Assembly: GCA_903877095.1 (NCBI GenBank)
Contig: CAIRCP010000173.1
Coordinates: 1 to 60,310 of the forward strand
Direction of reading: 5' to 3'
Source: an uncultured Actinomycetes bacterium
Lineage (GTDB): Bacteria > Actinomycetota > Actinomycetes > Mycobacteriales > Mycobacteriaceae
Length of the DNA stretch: 60,310 nucleotides
Under the pieces are notes generated by a model. The model ran no database searches, was not told where the DNA came from, and saw only the letters and a list, made by a program, of their open reading frames with translations. Position numbers and translations under genes: made by a program. Positions 30,510 through 40,451 of the stretch are shown piece by piece; the stretch's first letter is position 1; the number at the start of each line of letters is the position of its first letter.

Positions 30510-32543
30510 ATGGCGGATTCAGCTGCCGAGATCGTCGAGAAACTCGGCGGTGCAGCCAATATCGAGAGCCTCTCGCACTGTGCAACTCGGTTGCGCTTCC
30601 AACTGCGGGACGCCTCGGGCGTCAACCAGTCTGCGCTGGAGGGGATCTCCGGCGTGATGGGTGCGGTGCCCCAGGCCGGCGACCGATATCAGGTGGTCAT
30701 CGGCGGCGGTGTGCAGACGGTCTACAACCAGATCAAGGCACTGCCCGGCATGGGTGGCGGCGCCGCCGCAGCCGATGCAGACGCCATCAAGGCCGCAGCC
30801 CGGGCGAAGGGACCGCGCGGCAAGTTCGCCTGGCTGGACTCCTTCTTCGAGTTCCTGTCCGACTCGTTCCGCCCGATTCTCGGTGCGCTGCTCGGTGCTT
30901 CGCTGTTCATCACGTTCATGGCCCTGATGAGCACGCTCAAGGTCATCCCGAACTGGGCTGACCCGCGCACCGAGCTGTCGCCGTCCTGGCAGTTCGTCAA
31001 CCTCCTCTGGCAGAGCGTGTTCGTCTTCCTGCCGCTGATGGTGGCCTACAACGCCTCAAAGAAGTTAGGTGCCGATCCTTGGGTGGGCTTCGCGATCATG
31101 GCCGTGGTCATGCTGCCCGGCTTCGCCGCCCTCAAAGACGTCGCCTCACCGCAGAACGTGTTCGGTTCGACCGTCGACGTGGTGAAGATCTTCGGGCTGC
31201 CGCTGACGATCTTCAATTACAGCTCCCAGGTGTTCCCGCCCCTGCTGATGGCCGCCGTGCTGGGCGTGCTCTACAAGTTCCTCAAGCGGGTTATCCCGGA
31301 CAACGTGCAGTTGATCTTCGTGCCGTTCCTGTCGATGCTGATCATGATGCCGCTCACGGCATTCCTGATCGGCCCCCTGGGCGTTTACGCCGGCGCCGGT
31401 TTGGCGAACGTCCTGAAGTCCATCAACGACTTCTCGCCGTTCATCTTCGCCGTGCTCGTCCCGCTGGCTTACCCGTTCATGGTGCCCCTGGGCCTGCACT
31501 GGCCGATCAACGCGATCATGCTGCTCAACATCCAGACCCTGGGCTACGACTACATCCAGGGCCCGATGGGCGCCTGGAACTTCTCCTGCTTCGGGGCCAC
31601 CGCCGGCGTGCTGTTCCTGGCCTGGCGTGAGCGCGACAAGGCCATGAAGCAGACCGCTACCGGCGCGCTGGCCGCCGGTCTGCTCGGCGGCATCTCGGAG
31701 CCGTCGCTCTACGGTATTCACCTGCGATTCAAGCGGATCTACCCGCGCATGCTGGTCGGCTGCCTCGTCGGCGGCCTGATCATCGGTATCGGCGGAGGCG
31801 TGACGACCAAGGCCTTCGTGTTCACCTCGCTGCTGACCATCCCCGCGTTCAGCAACATGGGCCTGTACGCCGCGGCGGTTCTCGCGGCGTTCTTCACCTC
31901 GATGATTCTGGTGATCGTGTCGGGCTACCGCACGCCGGAGCAGGCCGCCGAAGCCGCGGCCGCCGGTGTCTCGGTGGCGGACCTGGAGAGCCCGATGGCC
32001 AAGGCCAGCGGCGCCACCCTGGCGGCCGCCGCGGCCACCAAGGCCGTCGGCGACGCCGGCCTGGAGGCGAACGTCGTCTCGCCGCTGGACGGCACGGTCG
32101 TCGCGTTGAGTGACGTGCCGGACCCGGTGTTCGGCAAGGGCATCATGGGCCCGGGCGTGGCCATCGAGCCGTCGGGTGACACCGCCTACGCGCCCGGTTC
32201 GGGTGTGGTGGTCGCCGCCCAGCCCACCGGACATGCCTTCGGCCTGGCTCTCGACAACGGCGTGGAGGTGCTGATCCACATCGGCATCGACACCGTGAAG
32301 ATGAAGGGCGAGGGGTTCACCGTGCATGTCGCCAAGGGCGATCGGGTGACCGCCGGAACCCCGTTGGTGACCTTCGACCGAGCGGCGATCGAAGCGGCCG
32401 GCTATCCGTTGATCACCCCGATCGTCATCCTCAACGCGAAGAAGTTCGGCGGCGTCGAGATGGCGGCGACAGGCCAGGTTCGTGCCGGCGATCCGTTGGT
32501 GGTACTCACCCCGGCGCCGCAGCCGATCGAAGCCGGGCTGTAA
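30510..32543 (+). CDS. Fused PTS sugar permease EIIBCA (glucose/beta-glucoside superfamily)
   Basis: Phosphoenolpyruvate-dependent sugar transporter. Domain order in 677 residues: EIIB with the phosphocysteine motif SLSHCATRLRF (Cys24); EIIC with about ten helices and the conserved NAIMLLN and GGISEPSLYGIHLRFKR; EIIA with the phosphohistidine motif LIHIGIDTVKMKGEGF (His590). The B-C-A order fits the beta-glucoside/sucrose/trehalose branch; substrate cannot be read from sequence. ATG 30510 follows GGAGGG. M. tuberculosis has no PTS. EI and HPr are not in the window and must be encoded elsewhere for it to work. Convergent with the TetR gene, 48 bases apart. Confidence 0.93.
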   Translation: MADSAAEIVEKLGGAANIESLSHCATRLRFQLRDASGVNQSALEGISGVMGAVPQAGDRYQVVIGGGVQTVYNQIKALPGMGGGAAAADADAIKAAARAKGPRGKFAWLDSFFEFLSDSFRPILGALLGASLFITFMALMSTLKVIPNWADPRTELSPSWQFVNLLWQSVFVFLPLMVAYNASKKLGADPWVGFAIMAVVMLPGFAALKDVASPQNVFGSTVDVVKIFGLPLTIFNYSSQVFPPLLMAAVLGVLYKFLKRVIPDNVQLIFVPFLSMLIMMPLTAFLIGPLGVYAGAGLANVLKSINDFSPFIFAVLVPLAYPFMVPLGLHWPINAIMLLNIQTLGYDYIQGPMGAWNFSCFGATAGVLFLAWRERDKAMKQTATGALAAGLLGGISEPSLYGIHLRFKRIYPRMLVGCLVGGLIIGIGGGVTTKAFVFTSLLTIPAFSNMGLYAAAVLAAFFTSMILVIVSGYRTPEQAAEAAAAGVSVADLESPMAKASGATLAAAAATKAVGDAGLEANVVSPLDGTVVALSDVPDPVFGKGIMGPGVAIEPSGDTAYAPGSGVVVAAQPTGHAFGLALDNGVEVLIHIGIDTVKMKGEGFTVHVAKGDRVTAGTPLVTFDRAAIEAAGYPLITPIVILNAKKFGGVEMAATGQVRAGDPLVVLTPAPQPIEAGL

Positions 32544-32591
32544 CGGTCACCCAGAGGTAGTACAAGGCCCGCGTGGCCGGCGAGCTTGGGA

Positions 32592-33332
32592 CTATTCCGC
32601 GTGTAGTTCCCACAGCCTGTCGAGCACGAGTTCGAGTGCGAAGGCGAATTCCTCCTCGATGGACGTGGTCCGCCAACGGGCTTCGGCGACGGCTGCCGTC
32701 GCCGGAAACTCCGTGAGATCCAGCCGGTGGACAGATGTCGCCATCGTGCGGCGTTCGCGTTGTTGGTCGGCGCGCTCACCGCCGAGCTGGATGACGAACC
32801 CCAGAACAAGGTGAGCGATCATGGCGCCGGATCTGGCGGCCAACGGCACCGGAAAACCGTTCTCCAGCATGATGGCCAGCCACCGCTCCCGCACCACCGC
32901 GGCGTTCGTGCCGATCGGCGCGTGGTGGGCTATCTGCAGCGAGACGTTGCGGTGTCGTCCCATCACCTCGAAGAGGTTCTCGGTGAACCGCTGGGATGCG
33001 GCCCGCCAGGGGGTACCCCGGTATGCCGCCGGATCGACGTTGACGTGGCCGAACATCCGATCGATCACGGCACCGATCAGCCCCGCACGTGTGGGAAAGT
33101 GCCGGTAGAGCGTCGAGGTACTCGATCCGAGGTGTTCGGCGAGGGAGCGCATCGTCACCTCATCGGCGCCGTGCTCGTCGATGAGGCGCATCGCGGCGTC
33201 GACGATGCGAGCGGTGTCCATCCGCGGCCGGCCGGGGTGGCGCCGGCCGGCGGTTCCGCCGGGCTCCGCAGTGTGCATGGCTCCGCCGTGCTCCGCTGTG
33301 TGCATGGCTCCGCCGGGCTCCGCAGTCTCCAT
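32592..33332 (-). CDS. TetR-family transcriptional regulator
   Basis: DNA-binding repressor, 246 residues. N-terminal helix-turn-helix with TARIVDAAMRLIDEHG, TMRSLAEHLGSSTSTLYRHFP; C-terminal ligand domain of the tetracycline-repressor-like type. The first 27 residues are three nine-residue repeats (METAEPGGA, MHTAEHGGA, MHTAEPGGT) from a 27-bp tandem DNA repeat; the ancestral start may be any of the repeat methionines. It starts 38 bases after the stop of the small membrane protein on the same strand. It faces the PTS gene, which could be a target, but this is inference. Confidence 0.88.
   Translation of the reverse strand: METAEPGGAMHTAEHGGAMHTAEPGGTAGRRHPGRPRMDTARIVDAAMRLIDEHGADEVTMRSLAEHLGSSTSTLYRHFPTRAGLIGAVIDRMFGHVNVDPAAYRGTPWRAASQRFTENLFEVMGRHRNVSLQIAHHAPIGTNAAVVRERWLAIMLENGFPVPLAARSGAMIAHLVLGFVIQLGGERADQQRERRTMATSVHRLDLTEFPATAAVAEARWRTTSIEEEFAFALELVLDRLWELHAE
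33253..33332 (-). repeat. Three 27-bp tandem repeats at the start of the tetR gene
   Basis: Units at 33253-33279, 33280-33306 and 33307-33332 (last one base short), each with an in-frame ATG in the minus-strand reading. Confidence 0.8.
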
Positions 33333-33370
33333 AACGGAATTATCCCGGTGACGGCACGTCCGGTGCCGGC

Positions 33371-33811
33371 TCAACCCGCATTCAGGCAGGCATACTCCAT
33401 CCGGCTGAGGGCATTGCCGAACTCGATGCCGATCCCGGCGTAGTCCCGGGCGGTTGCCGGATCGTCGGGTTTGGCGCGATACCGCGGGACCAGATCGGCA
33501 AGCCGGCCGGCCCGGTCGGCGGCGATCTTCGCCTGGTCGGCAAGATCCTCCTGGGAGATCCTGCCGGCATAGTCGCTTATCCGTCCGGCCCACTGACGGT
33601 ACTCGTCCACGCTGGCCGGACTCGAATCCTTTTGTCCTGCAGATGCTTTCATCTGGTCGCGGAAACGGTTGCTGTCCGTGATCAGCGCGTGCACGGTGTC
33701 GCAGTCCGGCGATGTCCGGTGCGACGACCGGTACAGCAACACGCCGGCCACGACCGCGATGACCGCGAGCGCGGCGGCCCCGGCTGCCAACAGCTTGCGC
33801 CGCGGTGTCAT
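33371..33811 (-). CDS. Small single-pass membrane protein downstream of embB
   Basis: 146 residues: basic start (MTPRRK), one helix (LLAAGAAALAVIAVVAGVLLY, about 7-27), then a charged helical external domain with Cys residues near both ends (SPDCDTV, EYACLNAG) that could pair. Its ATG lies one base after the embB stop, so it is translationally coupled and the last gene of the emb operon. I do not recognise the family; an accessory role in the arabinan machinery is inferred only from position. Confidence 0.75.
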   Translation of the reverse strand: MTPRRKLLAAGAAALAVIAVVAGVLLYRSSHRTSPDCDTVHALITDSNRFRDQMKASAGQKDSSPASVDEYRQWAGRISDYAGRISQEDLADQAKIAADRAGRLADLVPRYRAKPDDPATARDYAGIGIEFGNALSRMEYACLNAG

Positions 33812-33812
33812 C

Positions 33813-36800
33813 TCAGGCCTTGATCCGGATCTTGCCCGGCTTCCACAGCCCGCTGCGGGTGGCGGTGCCCAGTTCCAGTTGCGCCGGCGTCGCCTCGACG
33901 ATGGTGTCGAACTTACGCAGCGAACCCCAGTCCCGGCCCCAGTCGTGGGACAGGTAGGTGGCCATCACGTGCGCGCGCAGCAGTAGGTCGCTGATGCCCA
34001 GCAGGCCGCCGTTGCGGCCGTCCTCCCAGGTGTCGGTGTCCTGTTTCTTGGCCAGATAGTCCGGGGTGATGCGGAATTTCGGCACCTGCGTCACGCCGTT
34101 GGAATGCAGCATCGGCTGCTGGCACGGGAAGGCCAGGCCAACCGCCCAGTCCATCAGCACCGGGTCGGTGGAGCCGACGTACTCCTGCACGGTGCGCAAC
34201 TGCGGCACCCGCGGGGGGGTGACGGCGACCCAGTCGCCGATCGACAGCGACTTGTCTTGGGCGACAATGCGAACCGCGGTCGAATCGGCCGGGATCATCG
34301 ACCGCGGGTAGCGCAGATTCCGCCACGACGGCGCTGGACCGAGGTCGAAGGGCTCCACCCGACCGGCGGCCACCGGCGCCCCGTCCGGGCCGGGCCGGCC
34401 GTACTCCAACTCGACGGCCTGGCCGTCGGTGTGGTTGTTCAGGATGCTGTTGCCGGCGATGGTCCCGGCGGCGGTCACCACGACCAGCGGATGCCCGTCG
34501 TCGTTCGGCGGCAACTGGTACCAGCCGGAGGTCAGCGCGCTCTCCTGCTGGGCGCTGTCGGTGTAGCTGCCCGCCAACGGCACCCGCGCCGGGTCGAGCT
34601 GATAGGGCAGTGGAACGGTGGAGCCGTTGACGCCCGGTGTGGACAGCTTGAACGGGCCTTCCCAGTCGTGGTCGATACCCGGCGTCGGATTGTTGACCCG
34701 AATCGCCTCGGCCACAATCTTTTCCGGAACGCCGTTGGCGGTGAAGCCGATCGGCTTGGCGCCGCCCAGCGGACCCAGGCTTCCGTAATCGCCCGGAAGC
34801 GGGGTCAGGAAGCCCGCGTTGGTATCGGGTTCGACGAGCACGTCGTCGGCCAGACCGCACCCGCCGGCCAGGGCCTTCACGTTCGAATAACCGTTGGAGA
34901 ACGTCGGGTACTGGCGGATGATGCCGGCTGTCATCGACGCCATGTTCACCACCACCAGGAACCCGGCGGCCAGCGGTATCGGGGCGGCGGTGAGCACCCG
35001 GGTCAGCCGGCCCTCACCGTTGCGGCGGACGGTGACGTGCAGCCACGCGGTGTAGATCGCCGACAGCGCGAACAAGCCCAAAAAGATTGCGGCGACGCTG
35101 ATCCCGGCGATCCGCGGCATGGTGCTGTTGAACGGGACCCCATAGCTGGAGACGTACCACCAGCCGTTGGTGGTGGCGAAGGTCAGGGCGAGCAGGAACA
35201 GCACGGCGGTGACGACCGCCATCCGGTTGCGCGACCATCGCAGCACGCTGGGTGAGACCAGCACCGTCGCCAAAGCGGCCATCGCCGCACCGAAGGCCGC
35301 GAACAAGCCGAAGTGGTGCACCCACTTGGTCGGGGTGAACATCAGGCAGAAGATCGTCGCGAAGATGACGCCCATCAGCCGCCAGGCCGGGCCGCGGGCT
35401 ACGCCGGGAACCCGCTTGCGGCGCAACATGACGAACATCGCGATGAACAGCGACAGCGCGGTGATCAGGAAGCCGAACCGCCGCGACAGCGACCCGTCCA
35501 CCGTCGGGAGGATGAGGTAGAAGTAGCGCAGGTTCTCGGTGTACCACGGCTGGCTGGGCCCGATCGCGGTACGGACTCGGGTGGCCTCCAACACGTTCGC
35601 CAGCGTCTGGTCGGCGAAGATCACCGTGAGGATCACCGTGCCGGCGGCGAGCAGCGGTGCGATCAGCGGCCACGTGCCCACAGTCGTCCGGCGGCGCATC
35701 ACGATTCGCAGAATGGGCCGGCCGCCGGCGAGCAGAGCCGCGACCGCGATCAAGCCGGTCGGCTGGATGCCGAGGGTGACCGACGCGGTGATGATGGCCA
35801 GGGCCGCCGGGGTGAGCCGTCCGGAACTGATCGCGCGTTCGATCAGCACGTAGGTGACCAGCGCGCCGGTGGTGATCTGCCCCTCCGGGCGCAGGCCGTT
35901 GTCGAACGGCATCCACGCCGCGAGCAGCACCAGGCCGGCAGCCCACAGCGCCGCGCGGCTGCCCGCCACCGCCGGACCGAGCCGGGGCAGCACCTCGCGG
36001 GACAGCAACAGCCAGCAGATCATGGCGCACAACAGATCCGGCAGCCGCACCCACAGGCTGGCGGTGCTGACGTGCGTCATCAGCGCCAGCACGTTGTAGT
36101 ACCAGCCGAACGGGTCCTCGGGCACGCCGAACCAGCGGAAGTAGTTCGACATGTAGCCGGCGCGCTCGGCGACCCGGGCCATCCCGAGGATGTAGCCGTC
36201 GTCGGAGGAGTTGGCGCCGATCACGTACCAGACACCGAATGCCGTCACGACAAAGGCGTCCACGATGGTGAAGGTGCGCCAGCGTTGCGGGATCAGCCGG
36301 AGCATGCGGCGGCCGTCGAGGCGGTCCAACCGCCATAGCGCAGCGACCGCGACGATGGTTGCCGCGATGGCCAGCAGCATGGCGGCCAGCTTCACCGCGG
36401 TGGGCCGGGAGGTGAACCGGGTGTCGATGGTCGCCGAGACGCTGAGCCCCGCCGGAGCCGGTCCGGTGAGATCGGTGAACACGCCCACGATGGCCGGGCG
36501 CAGATTCGGGTCGTTGAACCCGGTGCGCCAGTAGTCGTAACCGTTCTGCGGCGAGTCCTCGTCGAGTTCCTCGATGGTGGTGTCGGGCGGTACCCCGATG
36601 AAGCTTGCGTACGTTCCCTTCTCCGTCGAGATGATCTCGATGCGCTGGCAGCCCTCGGCCTGAACCTGCGCGCGCGGCACACTGGCCACCACCACGTTGC
36701 GGTCGGTGACGTTGACCCGTTGCGCATCGACGGTGACGAACAGGGAATTCAGCGACGCGTCCTTGGACTTCTGCGGAGCCAGCCCGAGCACGAGGCCGCC

Positions 36801-37061
36801 CTTGGCCGGCATGGACCGGATCACCTCGCACGGCACGGTCGCGGTCATCGACACCGGAGTCTGCGAAATCAGCGGCGCAGTAACGTTGTTGAGCTGTCCG
36901 CCCTGCGGCCAGTTCAGCGTGGCGGTGGTCTGAACAACAGGCAGCAGCGGGGTGAGGATCGCCATCACGAAACCCAGCAGCCCCGCGACAATGGCTACCC
37001 AGCGGGTGATCTTCACCTCGGGGGCGGCCGCGCGGGCGGACGCGGCGAGAGTCTGTGTCAT
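33813..37061 (-). CDS. embB: Arabinosyltransferase EmbB
   Basis: GT-C arabinofuranosyltransferase that with EmbA forms the heteromer branching arabinan of arabinogalactan; target of ethambutol. About 13 helices and two periplasmic carbohydrate-binding-like domains in 1082 residues. The first large loop has SSDDGYILGMARVAERAGYM; the Met at 36152-36150 corresponds to M. tuberculosis Met306, so the main ethambutol-resistance codon is wild type. LLPVVQTTATLNWPQ and the C-terminal TATRSGLWKPGKIRI are typical. ATG 37061 (MTQTLAAS) with GAGG five bases upstream is preferred over GTG 37067. It starts 12 bases after embA. Confidence 0.96.
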   Translation of the reverse strand: MTQTLAASARAAAPEVKITRWVAIVAGLLGFVMAILTPLLPVVQTTATLNWPQGGQLNNVTAPLISQTPVSMTATVPCEVIRSMPAKGGLVLGLAPQKSKDASLNSLFVTVDAQRVNVTDRNVVVASVPRAQVQAEGCQRIEIISTEKGTYASFIGVPPDTTIEELDEDSPQNGYDYWRTGFNDPNLRPAIVGVFTDLTGPAPAGLSVSATIDTRFTSRPTAVKLAAMLLAIAATIVAVAALWRLDRLDGRRMLRLIPQRWRTFTIVDAFVVTAFGVWYVIGANSSDDGYILGMARVAERAGYMSNYFRWFGVPEDPFGWYYNVLALMTHVSTASLWVRLPDLLCAMICWLLLSREVLPRLGPAVAGSRAALWAAGLVLLAAWMPFDNGLRPEGQITTGALVTYVLIERAISSGRLTPAALAIITASVTLGIQPTGLIAVAALLAGGRPILRIVMRRRTTVGTWPLIAPLLAAGTVILTVIFADQTLANVLEATRVRTAIGPSQPWYTENLRYFYLILPTVDGSLSRRFGFLITALSLFIAMFVMLRRKRVPGVARGPAWRLMGVIFATIFCLMFTPTKWVHHFGLFAAFGAAMAALATVLVSPSVLRWSRNRMAVVTAVLFLLALTFATTNGWWYVSSYGVPFNSTMPRIAGISVAAIFLGLFALSAIYTAWLHVTVRRNGEGRLTRVLTAAPIPLAAGFLVVVNMASMTAGIIRQYPTFSNGYSNVKALAGGCGLADDVLVEPDTNAGFLTPLPGDYGSLGPLGGAKPIGFTANGVPEKIVAEAIRVNNPTPGIDHDWEGPFKLSTPGVNGSTVPLPYQLDPARVPLAGSYTDSAQQESALTSGWYQLPPNDDGHPLVVVTAAGTIAGNSILNNHTDGQAVELEYGRPGPDGAPVAAGRVEPFDLGPAPSWRNLRYPRSMIPADSTAVRIVAQDKSLSIGDWVAVTPPRVPQLRTVQEYVGSTDPVLMDWAVGLAFPCQQPMLHSNGVTQVPKFRITPDYLAKKQDTDTWEDGRNGGLLGISDLLLRAHVMATYLSHDWGRDWGSLRKFDTIVEATPAQLELGTATRSGLWKPGKIRIKA

Positions 37062-37073
37062 GGGCACCTCATC

Positions 37074-40000
37074 TCAGGGGAGCGCCCTGATCGGTCCGTT
37101 GCGGACCCACCCGAACACCCGGGTGGAGCCTTCGTCGACGACGGCGTTGGGGGCCTGCGACTCGGGCACGACCCGGATGTACCGCTCGATGGCGCCCCAG
37201 TCGCGGTGCCAGTCGTCGTTGAGGTAGGTCGGCACCGTCGAGGTGCTCAGCAGCGCCTGGATGAACAGGAACGGGCCGCCGGACCGGGCCGACTGCCACA
37301 AATTCGACGAGATCACCACCTGTTTGAGGTTCGGCAGGATGCGGTACTTGGGCGCCTCGGCGATGCCGAGGTGTTCGGCGAACGGCCGCTGGCAGGGGAA
37401 GTGGGCGGCACTGGCGATGTCCATCAGCACCGGTGTCTCGCTGCCGAGGAACGCGTTCGCGGTCTGCAGGACCGGCATCCGGGGCGGGGTGAAGCCGAAC
37501 CACTGCTCGTTGGACAGGTTCGGGTCGTCGGCGACGATCCGCACCACGTTGGCCTCCGCCGGCGCGTCCTTAAGCGGGAAACGCAGGTTGCGCCAGGCCA
37601 ATTGCTCCTGGGTGTCGATCGGGTAGACCTTCTCCAGCGCCTTGAAGGTTCCGTCGGGTTGGCTCACACCCCACTGCAGTTTCAGCGACTGGCCGTAGTG
37701 GAACTCACCCTCGGCGTCGTAGTACCAGATCGCGCCTGCGGCGGAGACCACCACCAGGGGCTGGTCCGCGCTGCGCTGGGGCAACGCGTACCACGCCGAG
37801 GTGGCCTTGGCGGCCAGGCTGTTCTGCTTGTAGCTGCCCATCACCGGTGTGGTCTTGGGGTCAAGACCGAAGGGCAGGAACACCTTTGACCCGTTGACCC
37901 CGACCGGGCCGTAGCCGCCGCCGGTTCCGCCGGAGAAACCGATGCCCCAGTTCGCCTTGTTAGGCGAACCGTCGGAGTTGACGGTTCCGGGGTTGGCGAT
38001 GAACGGCGCGACGGGGTCGAGGTTGTCGTTGACGCCGTTGGGGTTGAAGCCCACCGGGTCCGTCCCGCCCAGCGGCCCGTACTTGCCCCAGGTCTGGCCG
38101 GGCGCGGGCGTGAGCATGCCGGCGTTGGGATCGGGCTCCACCAGAACCTCGTCGGCCATGGCGCAACTGTTCTTCGACAGCCCTGAGGCCAACGCCGAGA
38201 GGTTCGCCTTGCCGTTGGTGTAGGCCGGGTAGCGCTGGATGAATCCCTTCGTCATCGATCCGACCGACAAGACCACCATGATCAGCGACACCGCGAGCAG
38301 CGGAGTGGCCGCGAGCAGGCGGTTGCGCCGGGTGTCGGCCACCTCGGTGTGGCCGGCGTAGTCGATGCGGTAGTGCAGCCAGCCCGCGATGACTGCGGTG
38401 AGGATGGCCAGCGCGAGGAACATCGATGTCACGTCTTTGTGCAGCAGCACCGGCGGCCGGTCGTACCAGGGCACCCCGTAGTTGCCGACGTAGAACCAGC
38501 CGTTGGGTCCGGACGTGGACAGCGCGACGACGAACAGCAGCGCGGTCAGGTACAGGGCGAGATTGCGTCGGCTGTGCAGGCCGACGGTGGCGAACGCGAA
38601 CGCCGTCACCGCCGCCAGGGCCGCGGCCAGACCGGCGAAGGTACCGAACTGGACGGCCCATTTGGTCGGCGTGAACGTCAGCAGCAGCAGGCCCAGTGCG
38701 GTGCTGCCGATCAACCGCCACAGCGGGCCGCGTGCGACTCCGCCGACACGGCCCTTGCGCAGCAGCATTGTCAGCATGGCGAACATGCACAGCAGCATCG
38801 CGAGGATGGCGAAGCGGCGGGTCAGCGATGCTTCGGGCTGCTCCTCGACCGTCAGGAAGTAGTACCGCAGGAAGTCCTGATACCACGAGATCGTCGGGCC
38901 CACAACGTATTTGATACGGACTGCCTCGGCGACGCCGGCCAGGGTCTGGTCGCGGAACACCACCACGAAGAACACCGACAGCGCCGCGGCCAGGGCCGCC
39001 AGCGGGGCCAGCACGCCGTCGGCGGCTCGGCGGCTGCGGATGATCCGGACGACCGTCCGGGCTCCGACCAGTAGCGGCGCGATCGCCATCAGGCCCTGCG
39101 GGGCCAGCGTCACGCAGAACACCGCCACCACGATCGCCACCGCGGTGGGCGCGAGCCGCCGGGTCGCGACGGTGCGCTCCACCAGCATCCAGATCAGTAG
39201 CACCCCGAAGGCGATCAGCGGCTCGGGGCGCAGCCCGTTGTTGAACGGCAACCAGGCCGCCAGGAACATCGCGCCGCCGGTGGCGACGGCGATCCGGTTG
39301 TGATCGAGGCCGCCGCGGGCCGATCCCAGCCGGGGTATCACCTGACGGCTCAGGATCAGCCAACTGCCGATCGCGGCGGCCAGGGCCGGCAACCGCATCC
39401 ACACCCCGGCCGTGCTGACGGCCGCGAGGTGGGCGAGCACCGTCTGGTACCAGTCGAACGGCGCTTCGCTGGTGCCGAAATAGCGGTAGTAGTTGGCGTT
39501 GTAGCCGGCCTGGTCGGCGATCCGGGCGATGGTGAGGTTGTAGCCGTCGTCGGAGGAGATCGCCCCGATCAGGTGCCAGACCAGCAGCGTGCCGATCACC
39601 CCGGCGTCGACCACCCAGTGCCGCACCGGGCGTCTTCCCGGGTGCGCGCCGATAATGCGCTGGCGACGGTCCAGAACCGCCAGCGCCGCGATCGATGCGA
39701 TCACGCACAGCACGCCCGCGACCATGGCGGCCAGTTTCAGCGGCGTCGGGCTGGTGATGAATCGGGTGTCGACGATGATCCGCGCGGACAGGTCCGGCCC
39801 CCAGGCCGCCGGCCCCGGGGTGGGCAGTTTCAGGTCGGTGAACACACCGGTCACCTGCGGCTTCTTGTCCGGCGGCAGGGTGCCGGTGGCGCCCGGGATC
39901 CCGACGAAGTCCGCTCCCACGCCGCCGGGGTTGGCCCAGACCTTGATGGTGCTGCAGGCGCCGGCGGCCACCGCGGCCCGCGGTGCCACCGCTGCGACGG

Positions 40001-40391
40001 CGTCCCGGAACACCACCAGAACGGAGTCGGTGTTGGCCCGGACGAACAGGCCGTTGCGGGCGGCGTCGATACCGTTGGCCGGGTTGGTCGACAACGCGAC
40101 GCCGCCGCCCGGGGGCAGCGTTGCGATGGCGGCACAAGGAATCGAAGCTTCCAGGGCTTGAGGCGCTCCGGAGACCAGGGGTGCGGTGACGTTTCCGACG
40201 GTGCCGCCCGGGCCGGGAGCCTGTGGCCACACGACGGTGGCGGTGGTCTGGGTGACGGGCAGTAGCGGCGTCAGTGCGCAGAGCAGGACGCCGGCGAGTC
40301 CGGCGAGCACGGCGACCAGACGCGCCAACCGTGCCGAGTCCCGGCCACCCGGCGCGGCGAACCGGCGGGAATCGCTGCGGAGAGTCGGCAC
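37074..40391 (-). CDS. embA: Arabinosyltransferase EmbA
   Basis: Partner of EmbB in arabinogalactan arabinan synthesis. The 1105 residues have the emb N-terminal segment [15 protein letters not shown], a GT-C catalytic loop [20 protein letters not shown], the proline-motif helices and the periplasmic C-terminal domain ending [15 protein letters not shown], which is characteristic of EmbA. GTG 40391 begins [11 protein letters not shown]; no strong ribosome site is visible. It lies 60 bases after embC and just before embB in the conserved embCAB order. Confidence 0.95.
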   Translation of the reverse strand: MPTLRSDSRRFAAPGGRDSARLARLVAVLAGLAGVLLCALTPLLPVTQTTATVVWPQAPGPGGTVGNVTAPLVSGAPQALEASIPCAAIATLPPGGGVALSTNPANGIDAARNGLFVRANTDSVLVVFRDAVAAVAPRAAVAAGACSTIKVWANPGGVGADFVGIPGATGTLPPDKKPQVTGVFTDLKLPTPGPAAWGPDLSARIIVDTRFITSPTPLKLAAMVAGVLCVIASIAALAVLDRRQRIIGAHPGRRPVRHWVVDAGVIGTLLVWHLIGAISSDDGYNLTIARIADQAGYNANYYRYFGTSEAPFDWYQTVLAHLAAVSTAGVWMRLPALAAAIGSWLILSRQVIPRLGSARGGLDHNRIAVATGGAMFLAAWLPFNNGLRPEPLIAFGVLLIWMLVERTVATRRLAPTAVAIVVAVFCVTLAPQGLMAIAPLLVGARTVVRIIRSRRAADGVLAPLAALAAALSVFFVVVFRDQTLAGVAEAVRIKYVVGPTISWYQDFLRYYFLTVEEQPEASLTRRFAILAMLLCMFAMLTMLLRKGRVGGVARGPLWRLIGSTALGLLLLTFTPTKWAVQFGTFAGLAAALAAVTAFAFATVGLHSRRNLALYLTALLFVVALSTSGPNGWFYVGNYGVPWYDRPPVLLHKDVTSMFLALAILTAVIAGWLHYRIDYAGHTEVADTRRNRLLAATPLLAVSLIMVVLSVGSMTKGFIQRYPAYTNGKANLSALASGLSKNSCAMADEVLVEPDPNAGMLTPAPGQTWGKYGPLGGTDPVGFNPNGVNDNLDPVAPFIANPGTVNSDGSPNKANWGIGFSGGTGGGYGPVGVNGSKVFLPFGLDPKTTPVMGSYKQNSLAAKATSAWYALPQRSADQPLVVVSAAGAIWYYDAEGEFHYGQSLKLQWGVSQPDGTFKALEKVYPIDTQEQLAWRNLRFPLKDAPAEANVVRIVADDPNLSNEQWFGFTPPRMPVLQTANAFLGSETPVLMDIASAAHFPCQRPFAEHLGIAEAPKYRILPNLKQVVISSNLWQSARSGGPFLFIQALLSTSTVPTYLNDDWHRDWGAIERYIRVVPESQAPNAVVDEGSTRVFGWVRNGPIRALP

Positions 40392-40451
40392 GAGGGTCGA
40401 TGTTAGGCGACCGGAGTCCGGCGTTACGGCACTGCTCGGCCGTTTCGGGCG